Source: Cheiracanthium punctorium (taxonomy: Eukaryota > Arthropoda > Arachnida > Araneae > Cheiracanthiidae). From it: DNA of 64,000 nt. Position numbers and translations under genes: made by a program. The notes beneath the pieces were generated by a model. It searched no databases, was not told where the DNA came from, and was given only the letters and a program-made list of their open reading frames with translations. Below are positions 11,456 to 22,270 of this stretch, piece after piece. Each line of letters begins with the position of its first letter. Position 1 is the stretch's first letter. The stretch spans positions 744,001-808,000 of the forward strand of contig JAWZYV010016535.1 in the NCBI GenBank assembly GCA_038373885.1. Direction: 5' to 3'.

Positions 11456-11690
11456 TGTAATTATGGTAACGCTGCGCTCGGGCGATCTGCCAAGGATGGG
11501 GGTTGCCTTGGTAGGAGAACTTACTAAGGGATTCTAACGCGTATTCACGTTACATCTGGAGAAAATCTACCAAAACTCCAGATCTTTAGATCGACAGCCG
11601 CGCGATGGGACCCAAACCCGGGACCTTCACACTTCGCTCGTCTTCCATTTTCAGTGACATAATCATTGTGCCATGGTGAGGCTCTATTGC
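11456..11690 (-). mobile_element. tRNA-derived SINE (family 1), second copy
   Basis: It aligns with the element at 4480-4769 across the body (TTCTAACGCGTATTCACG block) and the head. On the minus strand the head shows TGGCACAATGATTATG (A-box-like) and CCCGGGTTTGGGTCCC (B-box-like). It differs from the first copy by many substitutions, so the family is old. Confidence 0.75.
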
Positions 11691-12210
11691 ATAGGCTAAA
11701 ATGGGCACGAGACGAAAAAATGGGGCTATGTCGTCGCCTAAAACTTTTTTTAAGTATTTATTTACAGCAGTCTCCTGAACTCTTTGCAACAAAAACATCG
11801 AATACATTCACTCATTAGTTCATTAACGGAGAAAGCAATTGTTACTGAAATCCCACGCGAAACTGACAGCGAAATAAGTAGTCTGTCGGGCAGAGGGGGA
11901 GAGAAGACATATAATTTGACTTCCTGGAAGCTCATCTGGATTCTTTAGTAATATTCTACTATTCGAGGAATTTAAGAAAGTACACAGATCACTCTTAAAT
12001 CGCCTACTTTCCCGTTCTTCGCCCACACCGACAAGATTTCGACCCCAGAAACGCCTACTGGAGACGACGACCTCCTGCATCACTGGCACTGAACGGAAGT
12101 CTCGCTCACCGATTCTTATTCCATAACAGACAGAACGAAAGGCTCAGTACCCAATATTATGTACCCGATATTATGTACCCCCCTGTACCCGATACTATGT
12201 ACAGGGCGCA
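11691..12210. other. Non-coding spacer with short repeats
   Basis: A TATTATGTACCCGA unit is repeated two to three times at about 12,150-12,205, and an 8-bp inverted repeat CCCTGTAC/GTACAGGG lies at about 12,181-12,206. No gene is recognised. Confidence 0.5.
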
Positions 12211-12218
12211 CCCAAAAC

Positions 12219-13065
12219 CAGGGCCTGATTACCGAAAAGGCTTGGGAAGCTTCAGCTTCCCCTCAGAATTTGAAGGGGGCCCAAAAATAACTGGAAAACT
12301 AAAAATTCTAAATTTTTGTTTTTGTTTTTAAATGATCTTTTAAATTATTGTAAAGATTTTTAATGAAGAGAAGGAAAAGTTTAAGTCTTGATACTTTATG
12401 TAGCAACATTTCTAAATGATCTTTTAAGTTACTGTAAAGATTTTTAATGAAGAGAAGTGAAAATCTATATTTAAGTCTTGATACTTCATCTCGCAGCATT
12501 TCTACATTGATTTGGTTTGCGATGTCTTTGCCTTGGGACATCTGCTCCAGTTGAGAGAGTTTTTTTATTATGGCGAACATTTGGTCAGTAGACAGGGGTA
12601 AACTTTCAATATGTAATGTTAAACATATTCTAAATATCAAAATTCATTCGAAACTTCCATGTTATGATTTTTATGAATGTCATGAAAACAAAGAATTCCC
12701 AGAAAAAGCCATGTCTAATGAAAAATATGATTCATAAATAAAGTTTGATGTTCCAGTATGGTAATGTTTTTTGTTTACTTATAAAAGTAATTTCAAAAAT
12801 ACTCTAAATCTCATTATAAAAAACTAAACTATTACGAAGATTAATGAATAAAATATTTTTATCAAACGAAAATTTCAAATTAATGAATAAAATATTTTAT
12901 CAAAGGAAATCAGTAAAACTATTTAAATCAATATTTCCTTTTTATGGATAAAATAATTTAATCATAGAAAATCATTAAAACATTACTTTTCCAAAACAAA
13001 AAGGGGAGGGGGTGGGCCGAAATCAGACTGAGCTTCCCCTCACTTCACAGGCTAATCGGGCTCTG
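12219..13065. mobile_element. hAT MITE with 8-bp TSD CCCAAAAC
   Basis: CCCAAAAC lies at 12,211-12,218 and 13,066-13,073. The termini pair as CAGGGCCTGATTACC (left) and, in reverse complement, CAGAGCCCGATTAGCC (right). This is a textbook hAT structure. The interior has a tandem duplication of about 95 bp at 12,320-12,490 built on ATGATCTTTTAA. A minus-strand 110-codon frame covers that duplication; it could be a shrunken transposase remnant but I cannot show it. Confidence 0.85.
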
Positions 13066-13260
13066 CCCAAAACATGGCTTTTATTCCTTATCATTAGGTG
13101 TACGTACATTTAATCAATTAAAATGTTACTTACAAAAACGATTCTATGATTCTTACGATACGGAATTCTATGAAATCGATAATAATTTTCGGAATATTAA
13201 ATTTGAGCTAAGCTAAACTAAACTTTTCGGAAGATTAAATTTGAGTTAAACTAAACCAAA

Positions 13261-13515
13261 CTAAACTCTGGCACAGCAGCTCACGTGGGGCCCGCGACCA
13301 TGGGGTCTGGGATGCTGAAGCATATGCCCAGCAAGCAGGTTGGTCAGCATGGCGATGAAATCCGCAGTTTTTACTCCTCAAGAAGATTGCTTCTCATTTC
13401 ATCGACCCACTCAAGGTTCAGTCAATCATGCCTAGCCCAGGAATCAAAACGCTGGGCTGCAGCAAGACAGCACAATGCGCTAATCATTACACAACTGGGA
13501 TTCCATTTTGAGTAA
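13261..13515 (-). mobile_element. tRNA-derived SINE (family 3)
   Basis: On the minus strand the head near 13,515-13,440 contains an A-box-like TGTAATGATTAGCGC and a B-box-like GTTTTGATTCCTGG at a tRNA-like spacing. The body is GC-rich relative to its flanks. Assigned on promoter-like boxes only. Confidence 0.5.
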
Positions 13516-13954
13516 ATACAAAATTTAAATTTTTATGCGGCCCCAGGACGAAAGAAGTTTCCAATTCTCAAAATGTGCCCATTACATTAGTGGGCAAAGA
13601 ACAAAATTTGAGAATTTTATTCTTGAAAGGCCGCAGATACGAAAATAGATACATGCTGACTTTCCAAAGAAGCTTTTGAAGAAAAATTACCTCAGATGAT
13701 CGCATTTCAGGAGTAGTACAAAAATTTCGAAGAAAACAATGATTGCAGCTGCCTATAAATGTTAACATTTAAGTTCATGTAGTGCCCGTTAGCCCTTTAC
13801 TATCTTTTTCTATTTTATTTTATTTTTATTTTTATTTTTCTTAATGGCGCGCCATTGGCACATCTAACCTTGGCAGTGGACTTCGCCGAACGTGATGGTC
13901 ATGGCCATTTATGAAGGGGTACCTAATGCACAGTTATAATTATCCCTAACAAGC
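13516..13954. other. Non-coding spacer
   Basis: Contains a (TTTTA)n-like run near 13,810-13,840. No gene is recognised. Confidence 0.45.
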
Positions 13955-14050
13955 AGGGGCGTACCCAGAAAAAAATTTCGGGGTGGGTCCAAAAATTTTG
14001 GAGGGGGTCCGAACGGTGAAAAAGGCAGAATTTTATACAAAAAAACTTGG
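13955..14050 (+). mobile_element. hAT MITE left end (CAGGGGCGTACCCAG)
   Basis: The first 90 bases match the complete MITE at 24,115-24,256 (CAGGGSCGTACCCAGAAAAA followed by a CGGGG...GTCCAAAA block). No right terminus follows, so this is a truncated copy. Confidence 0.6.
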
Positions 14051-14504
14051 GAATCGAGTTCTGACCGAAAGTGTGGTAAAATGATACATGTTAGCCACTA
14101 TATCATCAGGGCGGCTCACCAACTTTGTTTAAACGTATCTTTGAGACTTTGTATGCTGAAGATCTGAAACTTTGTGCATTACTTAATTATGCATGGGGCA
14201 CATTTGATTGATTTGGAATTACTTTTGAATGGATCCGTAAAAAACTATAACTGTATTTATTCGAATTAATTTCCTTGTAAATTTTAATGTATTTCATCTA
14301 AAACATTCTGTAATCTTTTTTTTTCGCGTAACTTTGTAATTTATTATATGTGTCTCAGATCAGTATTTAAGAAATAAAAGCCGCGGTCAATTTTTTCAAG
14401 ACACTCTACATGAACAAGAACGATAAATCATACCGGAACCGACAGCACTTTCCTACACGATCTTATTTGTGCATGAATGACGTATCTTTAACCTGTTCGC
14501 TTAC

Positions 14505-15128
14505 GTGGTTTCAAAGAGGCTGCTAGGGCTCAGCGTTTGTGTACATGATGCATTTTCAAAGACCCATGCCAGAATCAACGATCGGCTCAGACCAGAGAAC
14601 CGCCTAGCGGCTTTACAACGATGGGAGCAAACAAGTTCAGGTTGTAGTTTAAGAAAACAAAAACCAATTTCACAGTCTCCAAAATCAGGTACTCGAAAAC
14701 AAATCTTCCAATGCGTACCCTTTAGGAAGCTTTCAGAAAATAGTTTCTTAGATATGGAATTCCACAGCAAAATTTTTCGAAGAAGCACATGCTTTACAAA
14801 ATATTTGATCTTTTTGAAACATTTTGGTCTTTTGAAATTTATTGAAGAGCGTGTTTATGGGATGAGAGGGGCATCAAAAAGAATTTTTTCTGACAGATTC
14901 ATTACTGATGCAGGTGTATTCTTTATTGCGATGTATAAGCTTGTGAAGAGACTTCCTAAAAATCTTGAAGTCCCTGACGTTAATTATACTTACGTTCGGA
15001 TAATTTTTTCGAACTGCTATCTTAAAACAAATCATTGGCCGTTTGTGGGAGATGTTTGGTTGACCCGGAAAAAAAAAGCGATGAATGCTGTAGCGACTCC
15101 CATTAACGCAGAAATAATTTTTTCATAA
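14505..15128 (+). CDS. Unassigned 207-codon open frame, doubtful
   Basis: This is the longest open frame outside mobile elements in the first 20 kb. It is open from a GTG at 14,505; the first in-frame ATG is much further in, near 14,754. The predicted protein is basic and phenylalanine-rich. It shows no motif, signal peptide or membrane segment I recognise. It could be an exon fragment, a decayed transposon ORF or chance. No neighbour gives a functional hint. I list it only because of its length in AT-rich DNA. Confidence 0.15.
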   Translation: MVSKRLLGLSVCVHDAFSKTHARINDRLRPENRLAALQRWEQTSSGCSLRKQKPISQSPKSGTRKQIFQCVPFRKLSENSFLDMEFHSKIFRRSTCFTKYLIFLKHFGLLKFIEERVYGMRGASKRIFSDRFITDAGVFFIAMYKLVKRLPKNLEVPDVNYTYVRIIFSNCYLKTNHWPFVGDVWLTRKKKAMNAVATPINAEIIFS

Positions 15129-15474
15129 ATTTGAAAAATGTGGATAAATTTTGTTCCGTATAAAATGAATAGATGTCTCTAAAATATATTTAAATGATGA
15201 CTGCCTGCACTGAGCGTAATGAGCTTAAATTCTTTTTCGTGCCCCTGTAAAGAAAAGTCATCCCATAAACAAACTTTTCAAAAAAATTTCGGAGAAATTG
15301 ATATGTACTTACGTTAGTTAGGGCACAGACAGACAAACAGAAGAATATATAAAATATTTTTCAACTTGTTAAAAATGTAAATTTTGTATAGGGGAGATCG
15401 GGGGGCTAATAGGCATGAGGGACAATGTAAAACGTAAGTTATTGCACGATTTAATGGTAGTATTCAGTTTTGTT

Positions 15475-15560
15475 GTGATATGGCAAATTACGCAATGGCT
15501 ATGTGCCAAGGATGAGGGTGCCATGGTCGGAGGATTTTCTAAAGGTCTCTAAGGCAGTGA
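15475..15560 (-). mobile_element. SINE family 1 fragment
   Basis: Short match to the body of the family-1 SINEs (GGCAA...TGCCAAGGATG...GGAGGATTTTCTAAAGG). Both head and tail are missing. Confidence 0.5.
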
Positions 15561-16660
15561 TGTGTTCAGAATTCCATCCATAGATGATAGTACCAGCCTG
15601 TTACCGGATCATGTATTGAAATATTTTCTTTTAAATTAACAGCTTATTATAACAAGAAGCACAAGCTTCCTAAGCAACAAGGTGAGTAATTTTTTCATAT
15701 TATTTTCATATGATTTATTTATATTGTCATTTTTTCAAATGCTTGTTTTGATCCCGCATTAACTCTTTCAAATGAAAATTTCTGTTATTGTGAAGCTTCA
15801 AATGCTGTTCATTTTAAACCATTGTTTTGTGCCACTGGTCAATAATAATTTGCAGTTAGGCCAAAAGCAGCGATATGTGGTATGGATCCAACGGGACATT
15901 TCGTAAGGTGTTTAACAGGACGCCATAATGTACAAAAACTTCAATATTTTCACACAATATTTATTTTAAATGACATATTTTGTGTACAAGTAATTTTATG
16001 TGAATCTTTCTATTAATTTCGTACCATTTTAAAAGCTTGCTTCCAACAAAAGCAAGATAGTTATGATCTCAAAATTCTAGTTTTGAGCAAGATAGCTATG
16101 ATCTCAATTGTTTAGTTTTACAAAGACAAGGAGGATTCATTTTTCAATTAATATACTTTTATTAATTTAAAACACTGCTGATATAGTATCCGGTTAGAAG
16201 GAGAAAATGCAGGATCTTTACATATACACCGGGAAAACGGAAATTGAAAGTAACTTTAAAAGGCGTTTAAAAATATTTTTTAACAAGCCAACTAAGGAAA
16301 ATATCTGAGAAACAAAAGAGGAAAGTAAGTCACACAGAAAACAATGGCATGATGTCTCTGTATGACTCATCAGAAGAAGCGATTCTTTATTTAAACATTA
16401 ACCCTTTCAGACCTGATCAGGTAACTTCTCTGGAACAGATATATATGAATAGATATATATGAATATTTTATAATAATAAAGATTAAATTTGTTATAAAAT
16501 AAATAAAATAAAAAATCGTCATTATTCAATTACCTTAAAATGTACAGAACCGATCATTTTATCTTAAAATTAATAGTATATTTATATATTTACTTTGATA
16601 ATATTCTTTCGAAATTTGTGTCCTCGATTGTGGATACCTCTTCTGAAAGAGTTAAACTAA
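15561..16660. other. Non-coding spacer
   Basis: AT-rich. A short direct repeat built on AGCAAGATAG(T/C)TATGATCTC occurs at 16,051-16,110. Nothing else is recognised. Confidence 0.45.
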
Positions 16661-16710
16661 ATCAGGGTTTCTCAAACTGCTCCGCGAAAAAATATTTTGT
16701 TGCTTTATCC

Positions 16711-17155
16711 CAGGGGTAGCTAAACTTCGCGCATTGGATGATTTCAAGTGGCGCATTGCATACTTGTGCGCACTTATTCTTTTGAAAGATTTTTTTTTTT
16801 AATTTTTGAAATAATTTCGTGCCCGGAAATATTTTATTTCTGATAATGTATGGTGCTACGTCAGAAAGAAGTATTTGCACTTTCACAAACACATAGTCAG
16901 CAAAAAATTGAACCATCTCTGACCCCCTACCAAATATCCGAATATTAATTCTTAAATCCTCTTCCTTAGAACAACAATTCACTCTCATGCTCACACATTA
17001 TTACTTTTCCTCTATTAAAGTCCACACATATTCACATTTTCCATCTGTACTGGTGAAAATAAGGAAGTAAAAGAGGTGCTTGAGTTGTATGGCCTTATCT
17101 GAACTTGTTTGTGAAGAAAATTGGCGCATTATAAGCAAAAGTTTGGCCTCCCATG
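16711..17155. mobile_element. hAT MITE with near-perfect 8-bp TSD
   Basis: The left end is CAGGGGTAGCTAAACTT. The right end in reverse complement is CATGGGAGGCCAAACTT. The flanking 8-mers are CTTTATCC (16,703-16,710) and CTTTAGCC (17,156-17,163), seven of eight identical. The sequences outside (GGGTTTCTCAAACTG at about 16,668 and CTCAAAGTGATCC at about 17,210) look like parts of a second hAT-type repeat into which this one inserted, but that is weaker. Confidence 0.7.
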
Positions 17156-17377
17156 CTTTAGCCTATATTTACTAGTCTCAAATTTACACGAGATGCTCTG
17201 CCAAGACCCTCAAAGTGATCCACCAGAGAAAAAGTCTTAGAAATTCTTAACTAAATCATTTCGTATTAATAAGATTTTTTAGGAAACAGCCGCCTAAATT
17301 TTTTATTGCCACTGTTGATGAGGCAGCTTTTCATGTTATTTTTAAAAAATAAGAAAAATGACTGTATTAATAGAGCA

Positions 17378-18075
17378 AGAGCCCGTGGCCGCCAGACCTT
17401 CGTCATAGTATAAAAGCTGAAACTTTCTCTGCGCATATTCCCCAATAGAAGTAGGAACAATCGGTCACTATAAAGTTTGGATGATCGTTTGTTTGGCAGG
17501 TAACAGGTGGCAAAGGTATATAAAATTACAGAAAATTTTCGTCATTTCATAAAGCTTCATTTTTTTATATGTTCTTCTTCGCAGTACTAGAAATCACTTT
17601 ATCCCTTGCCAGACACTTTTCCATCGTGGCAAACCCCCGCCAGACAATCTCAAAGTCATGGAAAACGTAATTCTATTACAAGCGCGCTGCAGCATCGTAA
17701 GAAAGTTCAGATGTAGCAGTATAAAATGTGCTTGGTACTTTGTGACAGCTTGACGTACTTCGTCGCGGGAGTTTAAGAACACAACAGTTTTCCATGACTT
17801 TGAGATAGTCTGGCGGGGATTTGCCACGATGGAAAAGTATCTGGCAAGGGATAAAGTGATTTCTAGTATTGCGAATAAGAGCATATAAAAAAATTAAGCT
17901 TTATGAAATGACGAAAATATTCTGCAATTTTATACACCTTTGCCACCTGTTACCTGCCAAAGCCACGATCATCCAAACTTTATAGTGGCCGATTGTTCCT
18001 ACCTCTATTGGGGAATATGCGCAGAGAAAGTTTCAGCTTTTATACTATGACGAAGGTCTGGCGGTCGCTGGCTCT
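17378..18075. repeat. Foldback repeat: 289-bp arms, 120-bp spacer
   Basis: Positions 17,378-17,666 are closely matched by the reverse complement of 17,787-18,075, and every pair of mirrored landmarks sums to 35,453, so there is no net indel. Mirrored landmarks include CTGCGCATATTCCCCAATAG, GCCACCTGTTACCTGCC and ACTTTATCCCTTGCCAGA. A few percent of positions differ. No coding capacity is seen; it is a foldback-type element or inverted duplication. Confidence 0.9.
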
Positions 18076-18700
18076 TAGACTATAAGTGTGTATACCCAAA
18101 TAAAGCAGATGAGTTGACTTGGATGATGTTGAAACGATTTTGACACCATTAGATATATGACAGTTTGAATGAGGAGCATCTTGAGTTATTTTCCCCGATC
18201 CCAAAAAGAGTGCTTGGCCTAGGTCCTCCGAATGTCTTAGTCAGGCTCTGACTCAATTCTATATAAATATGCAGTGTTAAACATACTTTTTCAGTTAACT
18301 CTTAATAAAAGAGATCCCCCCCCCCTTTCCAAAACCACAGCCAGTATATCCTCAGAATTTTAGATTTGGTTTTAAGTATGACATCTACTAATTTGTAACC
18401 AACCTCCATGGATTGTATTAACCAAAGAGGTTACACTTACCCATGGAAGTTACTAAAAGTTATGCAAGTATGAAATTGTAGGCCTAGTTATTCATAGATT
18501 GATAAGCTATTTTACAGATTGTTTTTTTATTTTAAGAATTACAGTTAAATTGTAATTTTTTATAAACTGTTTGCTATACTTAGTCAGTACATATACTTTT
18601 GTGGCATATTTTTACACCACAGACAAACTCTCTGTAAACCTATTTATTTTTTAGTTGCTGTCTATTTTTCAATCTGAAGCTATTGATTTAATTTATTCAT
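18076..18700. other. Non-coding spacer
   Basis: Contains a C10-type run near 18,317-18,328. No gene is recognised. Confidence 0.45.
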
Positions 18701-18711
18701 TACAAATTGAA

Positions 18712-19560
18712 ATGGCTCTTAGAAAAAAGAGAAGAAAAATCTTTGTTCGTCTTTAGCTGCTGCCAAAAGCATAAATAAAAATAAGAAAAAATCTACTAAA
18801 ATATGAAATTCTCAGAGAGAAAATATATAACTAATGAAAAGAGAGTCTGAATAAAGAATAAGGGATAGAATTAAACAAGATCCTGTGTTATACGAAGAAC
18901 ATTATAGAAAAGAAAGATATAAGGCGAGAACTGAATGTGTTAAGATTTTAAAAAGTTTCCAAAATGAGTGATAGAGAAAAACGAATGCAGAGAAAAGCTG
19001 CGCGGGGGGGGGGGGGGGTGAGTAAAAAAGTAAAGGGGGGAAAATGGTAAGCTAAATCGAATTTTGGAACCTCCTTCCAGTGATAATGATAGCAATTCAC
19101 CTAATATAATGATGAATGAGAATGTTATTTTTAATTAATTTAATATTGGTCGGGCAGGAACAAGCCAAAAGGAAAGATGTAAAAGGGAATAAATCAAAAT
19201 GTTATAGACAATTGAAAAAACTCAAAGAGAAACTGGAAGTATCAAGAAGGGGTGGGAATGAAAAAAAATTATTCTCCTTAAAAATAAAGTAAACAATAAA
19301 AATAGACGAAGAACGAAAGAAAGAACACTTCTCAAAGGAGAAAATGTATCACCAATTTGAAAAAAAAAAAGTCTAGAATTTTTTTATTACTCTTACAATT
19401 CTAATTCAAGAAAACTTTGAAAGAACAAACAATCTTAAGAATCCTTTAAAGCATCTGCCTTTAGCTTTATCAGGCAAAATTATTAAAAACCACAAGGCCA
19501 TGGGAAAAATGAAAGATTGTATGCAACCTTATTACAACAAGTTGATGAAGAGAAAGATAT
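18712..19560 (+). pseudogene. Relic of a basic, Lys/Arg-rich transposon-associated protein
   Basis: Starting at the ATG at 18,712, translation in shifting frames gives MALRKKRRK, then a stretch with DPVLYEEHYRKERYKAR, then SDREKRMQRKAA, and after 19,150 KSKCYRQLKKLKEKLEV, with stops and frameshifts between them. Highly basic, coiled-coil-like proteins of this form accompany some arthropod and cnidarian transposons. I recognise the style but cannot name the family. It is interrupted many times and by a G12 run near 19,007-19,018, so it is dead. Confidence 0.4.
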
Positions 19561-19686
19561 TCTTTGTCACTTTAAAAACGGCACTAACATACAAGACCAA
19601 AAATCCAATAAAAGAAAAAGAAAACCAATATATTAAGAATAATTTTTGGACAATTTTTTTAATTAATACTATATTATCATTTAAAG

Positions 19687-19832
19687 CATAGATGGGCAAC
19701 CTCGGACCGCGGAACATATAAAAAACCCATGTAAACCATTCAAAATCCCATATAAATCCTAATTATACAGCCTGCGACTTCATTAACATCCAAAAGTTTG
19801 GCCCCCAACTTTTCAAAGGTTGCCCACTCCTG
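19687..19832. mobile_element. 146-bp hAT MITE with TSD ATTTAAAG
   Basis: The 8-mer ATTTAAAG flanks the element at 19,679-19,686 and 19,833-19,840. The termini are CATAGATGGGCAACCT and, in reverse complement, CAGGAGTGGGCAACCT. The short length and perfect target duplication indicate a recent insertion of a small non-autonomous hAT element. Confidence 0.88.
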
Positions 19833-19840
19833 ATTTAAAG

Positions 19841-20699
19841 TGTCACTTTTAACCTCCATGGCACCAAATGTAACATCGGTGTTCAGCAAAATTAGAAAAC
19901 TGTTTTTGTTTTTAATTATTATTTTTTCTTTACCTTTGAAGTGACATGAGTATTAGTTTTATTAATAAACTTCTATGACTAAAAATTTCAATTTTGTTAT
20001 CTATAGTTTGTTGTTTACTTTTTTCATCTCCTCAAATTCCCTTTAATTTCAGAATCCCCCTGATACATTTTCAATAATTTATAAATGCTTGTTTATCTGT
20101 ATATGAGAGCATGTCCGTTATGCATTTTTATAGATTTTTAACCTTTTTGTCTCTTGAATGTAGTTACATGCCTTTTCATTTAAAGAAATGCAGATGTGAT
20201 AGATGACTTTTGATTCTCTCCTTACGCCGTCTTTATAATATTCAGAAATTCATTATTCTTGGTAATTTATACATTCGACATGCACATGAAATAAAAGAAA
20301 TGGAATAGATTAAAAACGCATCACAACTGCAACTATTTATGAAATACGAATCATGAAAAATAACATAAATGGCAATCTTTTTCAGGTTTGGAGGCAACGA
20401 ACTAACGTAACATTTCAATCACAGCCACATTTCACAGTCTGTGGCATTTCGAACAAACTGGATTGACAATGCGGTTGCATCAAACGTTTTTTTTTTAAAG
20501 ATGCAAATCGTGAAATTACTTAGAACAGCTTTTAGAAACTATTCCCCATCGGCAATATGCAACTTTCAGAACAAGTTATCTATGTATAAAAATTTGATGT
20601 GGAACCAAATGACTTCCTTATACGTCTATTAAATTATGTACATTCTTTATGCAATTTATTCAAACTTACTTCATTTGAAATCAAAATACGATACTTCAA
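19841..20699. other. Non-coding spacer
   Basis: AT-rich. No supported gene or repeat. Confidence 0.45.
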
Positions 20700-20703
20700 T
20701 AAT

Positions 20704-20865
20704 ACAGAGGAATCCCGTTTTAGCCAAGTCCGTTACAACAAAAATCTGGTTATAACGAAGATTTTGGTAATCCCCAAATCAGATTACATAAGAGTTATAA
20801 AATTTAGTGTTAAAATTTTCGATATTATGAAATATGGAATGCGTTATAACGAAGCCTGGAAAGGA
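20704..20865. mobile_element. Possible pogo-like repeat
   Basis: The segment has an AGAGGAATCCCGTTTTAGCC-like start and repeated GTTATAACGAAG/CGTTATAACG motifs, as in pogo/Tigger-type non-autonomous elements. A related stretch (CAGTCGGATCTCTATTTAAC) lies at 21,966-22,080. Neither has both ends defined. Confidence 0.35.
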
Positions 20866-20905
20866 AGGGGGAATCTATTTCGAACATACACACTAGAGAG
20901 GAAAC

Positions 20906-20985
20906 GGGCTCAGTCCGAGCCCGGGACCGCACCGGGCTCGGGCTGTGTAATTCACGATTGTGTTCGGGCTCGGGCTCTTGAGAAA
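20906..20985. repeat. GC-rich CGGGCTCGG minisatellite
   Basis: An isolated GC-rich patch in AT-rich DNA with five to six degenerate copies of GGGCTCGG or its reverse complement (GGGCTCAGTCCGAGCCCGGG and CGGGCTCGGGCTGTG). No function is inferred. Confidence 0.6.
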
Positions 20986-21196
20986 TTTATCCTTTACTGA
21001 TCATTCTCCTCGTAAACAGATTTTTAAAAATGATTCTGGGAGAAATAAACTAATTATTGTTATTTGATAAACTTGAAAAGAAAAAAAGAATTAGAAATTG
21101 CATTAAGAGTTGGCTAATATATTTGTCTTTAATTTGCACAAACGACAAAATTTATGATGTTCTATCAGTGCAGTAATTGACTTTTATTTATCGACA

Positions 21197-21800
21197 CTGG
21201 CCTCCAAAAGTTAAGGAACGACCGGCTGTTTACGCCTAATTTGCAAATGAATGAATGCAACACCAAATTTCGATGACATGTGCACAAAGCAGTTATGTAT
21301 TGACTGCAATATAAAAGTTTACGTACGAAAAATGCAAAAAGGATTTACAATAAAAATAATAATAATAATAATAATAATATAGCTGGGAAAAGTCCATTCT
21401 TCGAAAAAAATAACATATCGCAGTTTTATGTGGTAAAATGTCATAGAAACAAAACAAAAATGAGTTTTAATAATGAATATGCCCACCTCAAGCTTGAATG
21501 CATTGGCGGCATCGACCTTCCATGCTATAAAATTAAGTTGTCGGTTACTGAAACGGGAAGCGAAGACCAGACACGGAGTAAGCTTTGTTCCAGCTCTCCT
21601 AAAGACCTTGTAGGTGGCAACCTGTCTACCAAGATAGTCCCAAAGGTGCTCCATCGGATTCAGGTCTAGAGATTAAGCTGGCCATTCCATTCGCTATAAG
21701 CCAACTCCCTCAAGATATTCCTCAACATCTACAGCTCAGTGAGGTCGTGCATCATGATTAATCAGGATGAAATCATTACCCGAAAATCGAGCTTTCCCTC
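21197..21800 (-). pseudogene. Tc1/mariner-like transposase remnant
   Basis: On the minus strand from about 21,795 the frame reads FILINHDARPH, then VEEYLEGVG, then RMEWPA, then DLNPMEHLWDYLGRQVA. This is the C-terminal third of a Tc1-type DDE transposase, which normally carries the second catalytic Asp before ARPH and the last acidic residue in the NP.EHLW segment. Two in-frame stops interrupt this stretch. The GGCCTCCAAAAGTTAAGG block at about 21,200 probably marks the element's end. The N-terminal HTH part is missing, so it is inactive. Confidence 0.75.
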
Positions 21801-22204
21801 GAAACGTTAATTCCGAAATTTTTCGCGATCGCAAAACTTCGTACAAAGAAGTAATAATAAAAATGTATGTGTGTATGTATATTCAACCGTTACTCCTGAA
21901 CGATTCAACTAATCGCTTTGATAAATAAAAGTGCATTAAATGTCTGAAAATCCACCTGTTCAAATGCAGTCGGATCTCTATTTAACAAAGTCACTAAATC
22001 CAGAAAAATGTTCGATATATGGGAAATTCGTTAAACAGAGATGCGTCTTTTAAAATACTTTAAACTACAAGTAAAACAAAAGGATAAAACACGAGGATGG
22101 GTATCATAATAAAAAATGCTCTCAACGAATCCAAAGACGCTTTCTGTGGTAGGAGTTAAGACTATTACACGTCCTACAATTTCTTCTTTCGTCCTACAGT
22201 TTCT

Positions 22205-22270
22205 ACTCGTAACATGGAATTTACATCACGATAAGTTTAGCTATCGTGATGTAAATTTCATGTTATGAGT
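22205..22270. repeat. 29-bp-arm hairpin
   Basis: ACTCGTAACATGG...CATCACGATA at 22,205-22,233 pairs with TATCGTGATG...CATGTTATGAGT at 22,242-22,270 (about 26 of 29 positions) around an 8-base loop. It could be a transcribed stem-loop or a MITE core. Confidence 0.7.

Noticed and set aside
14501..14788. Minus-strand 95-codon frame opposite the 14,505-15,128 frame
   Set aside because: Overlaps the longer frame on the other strand and shows no motif. Neither has firm support.
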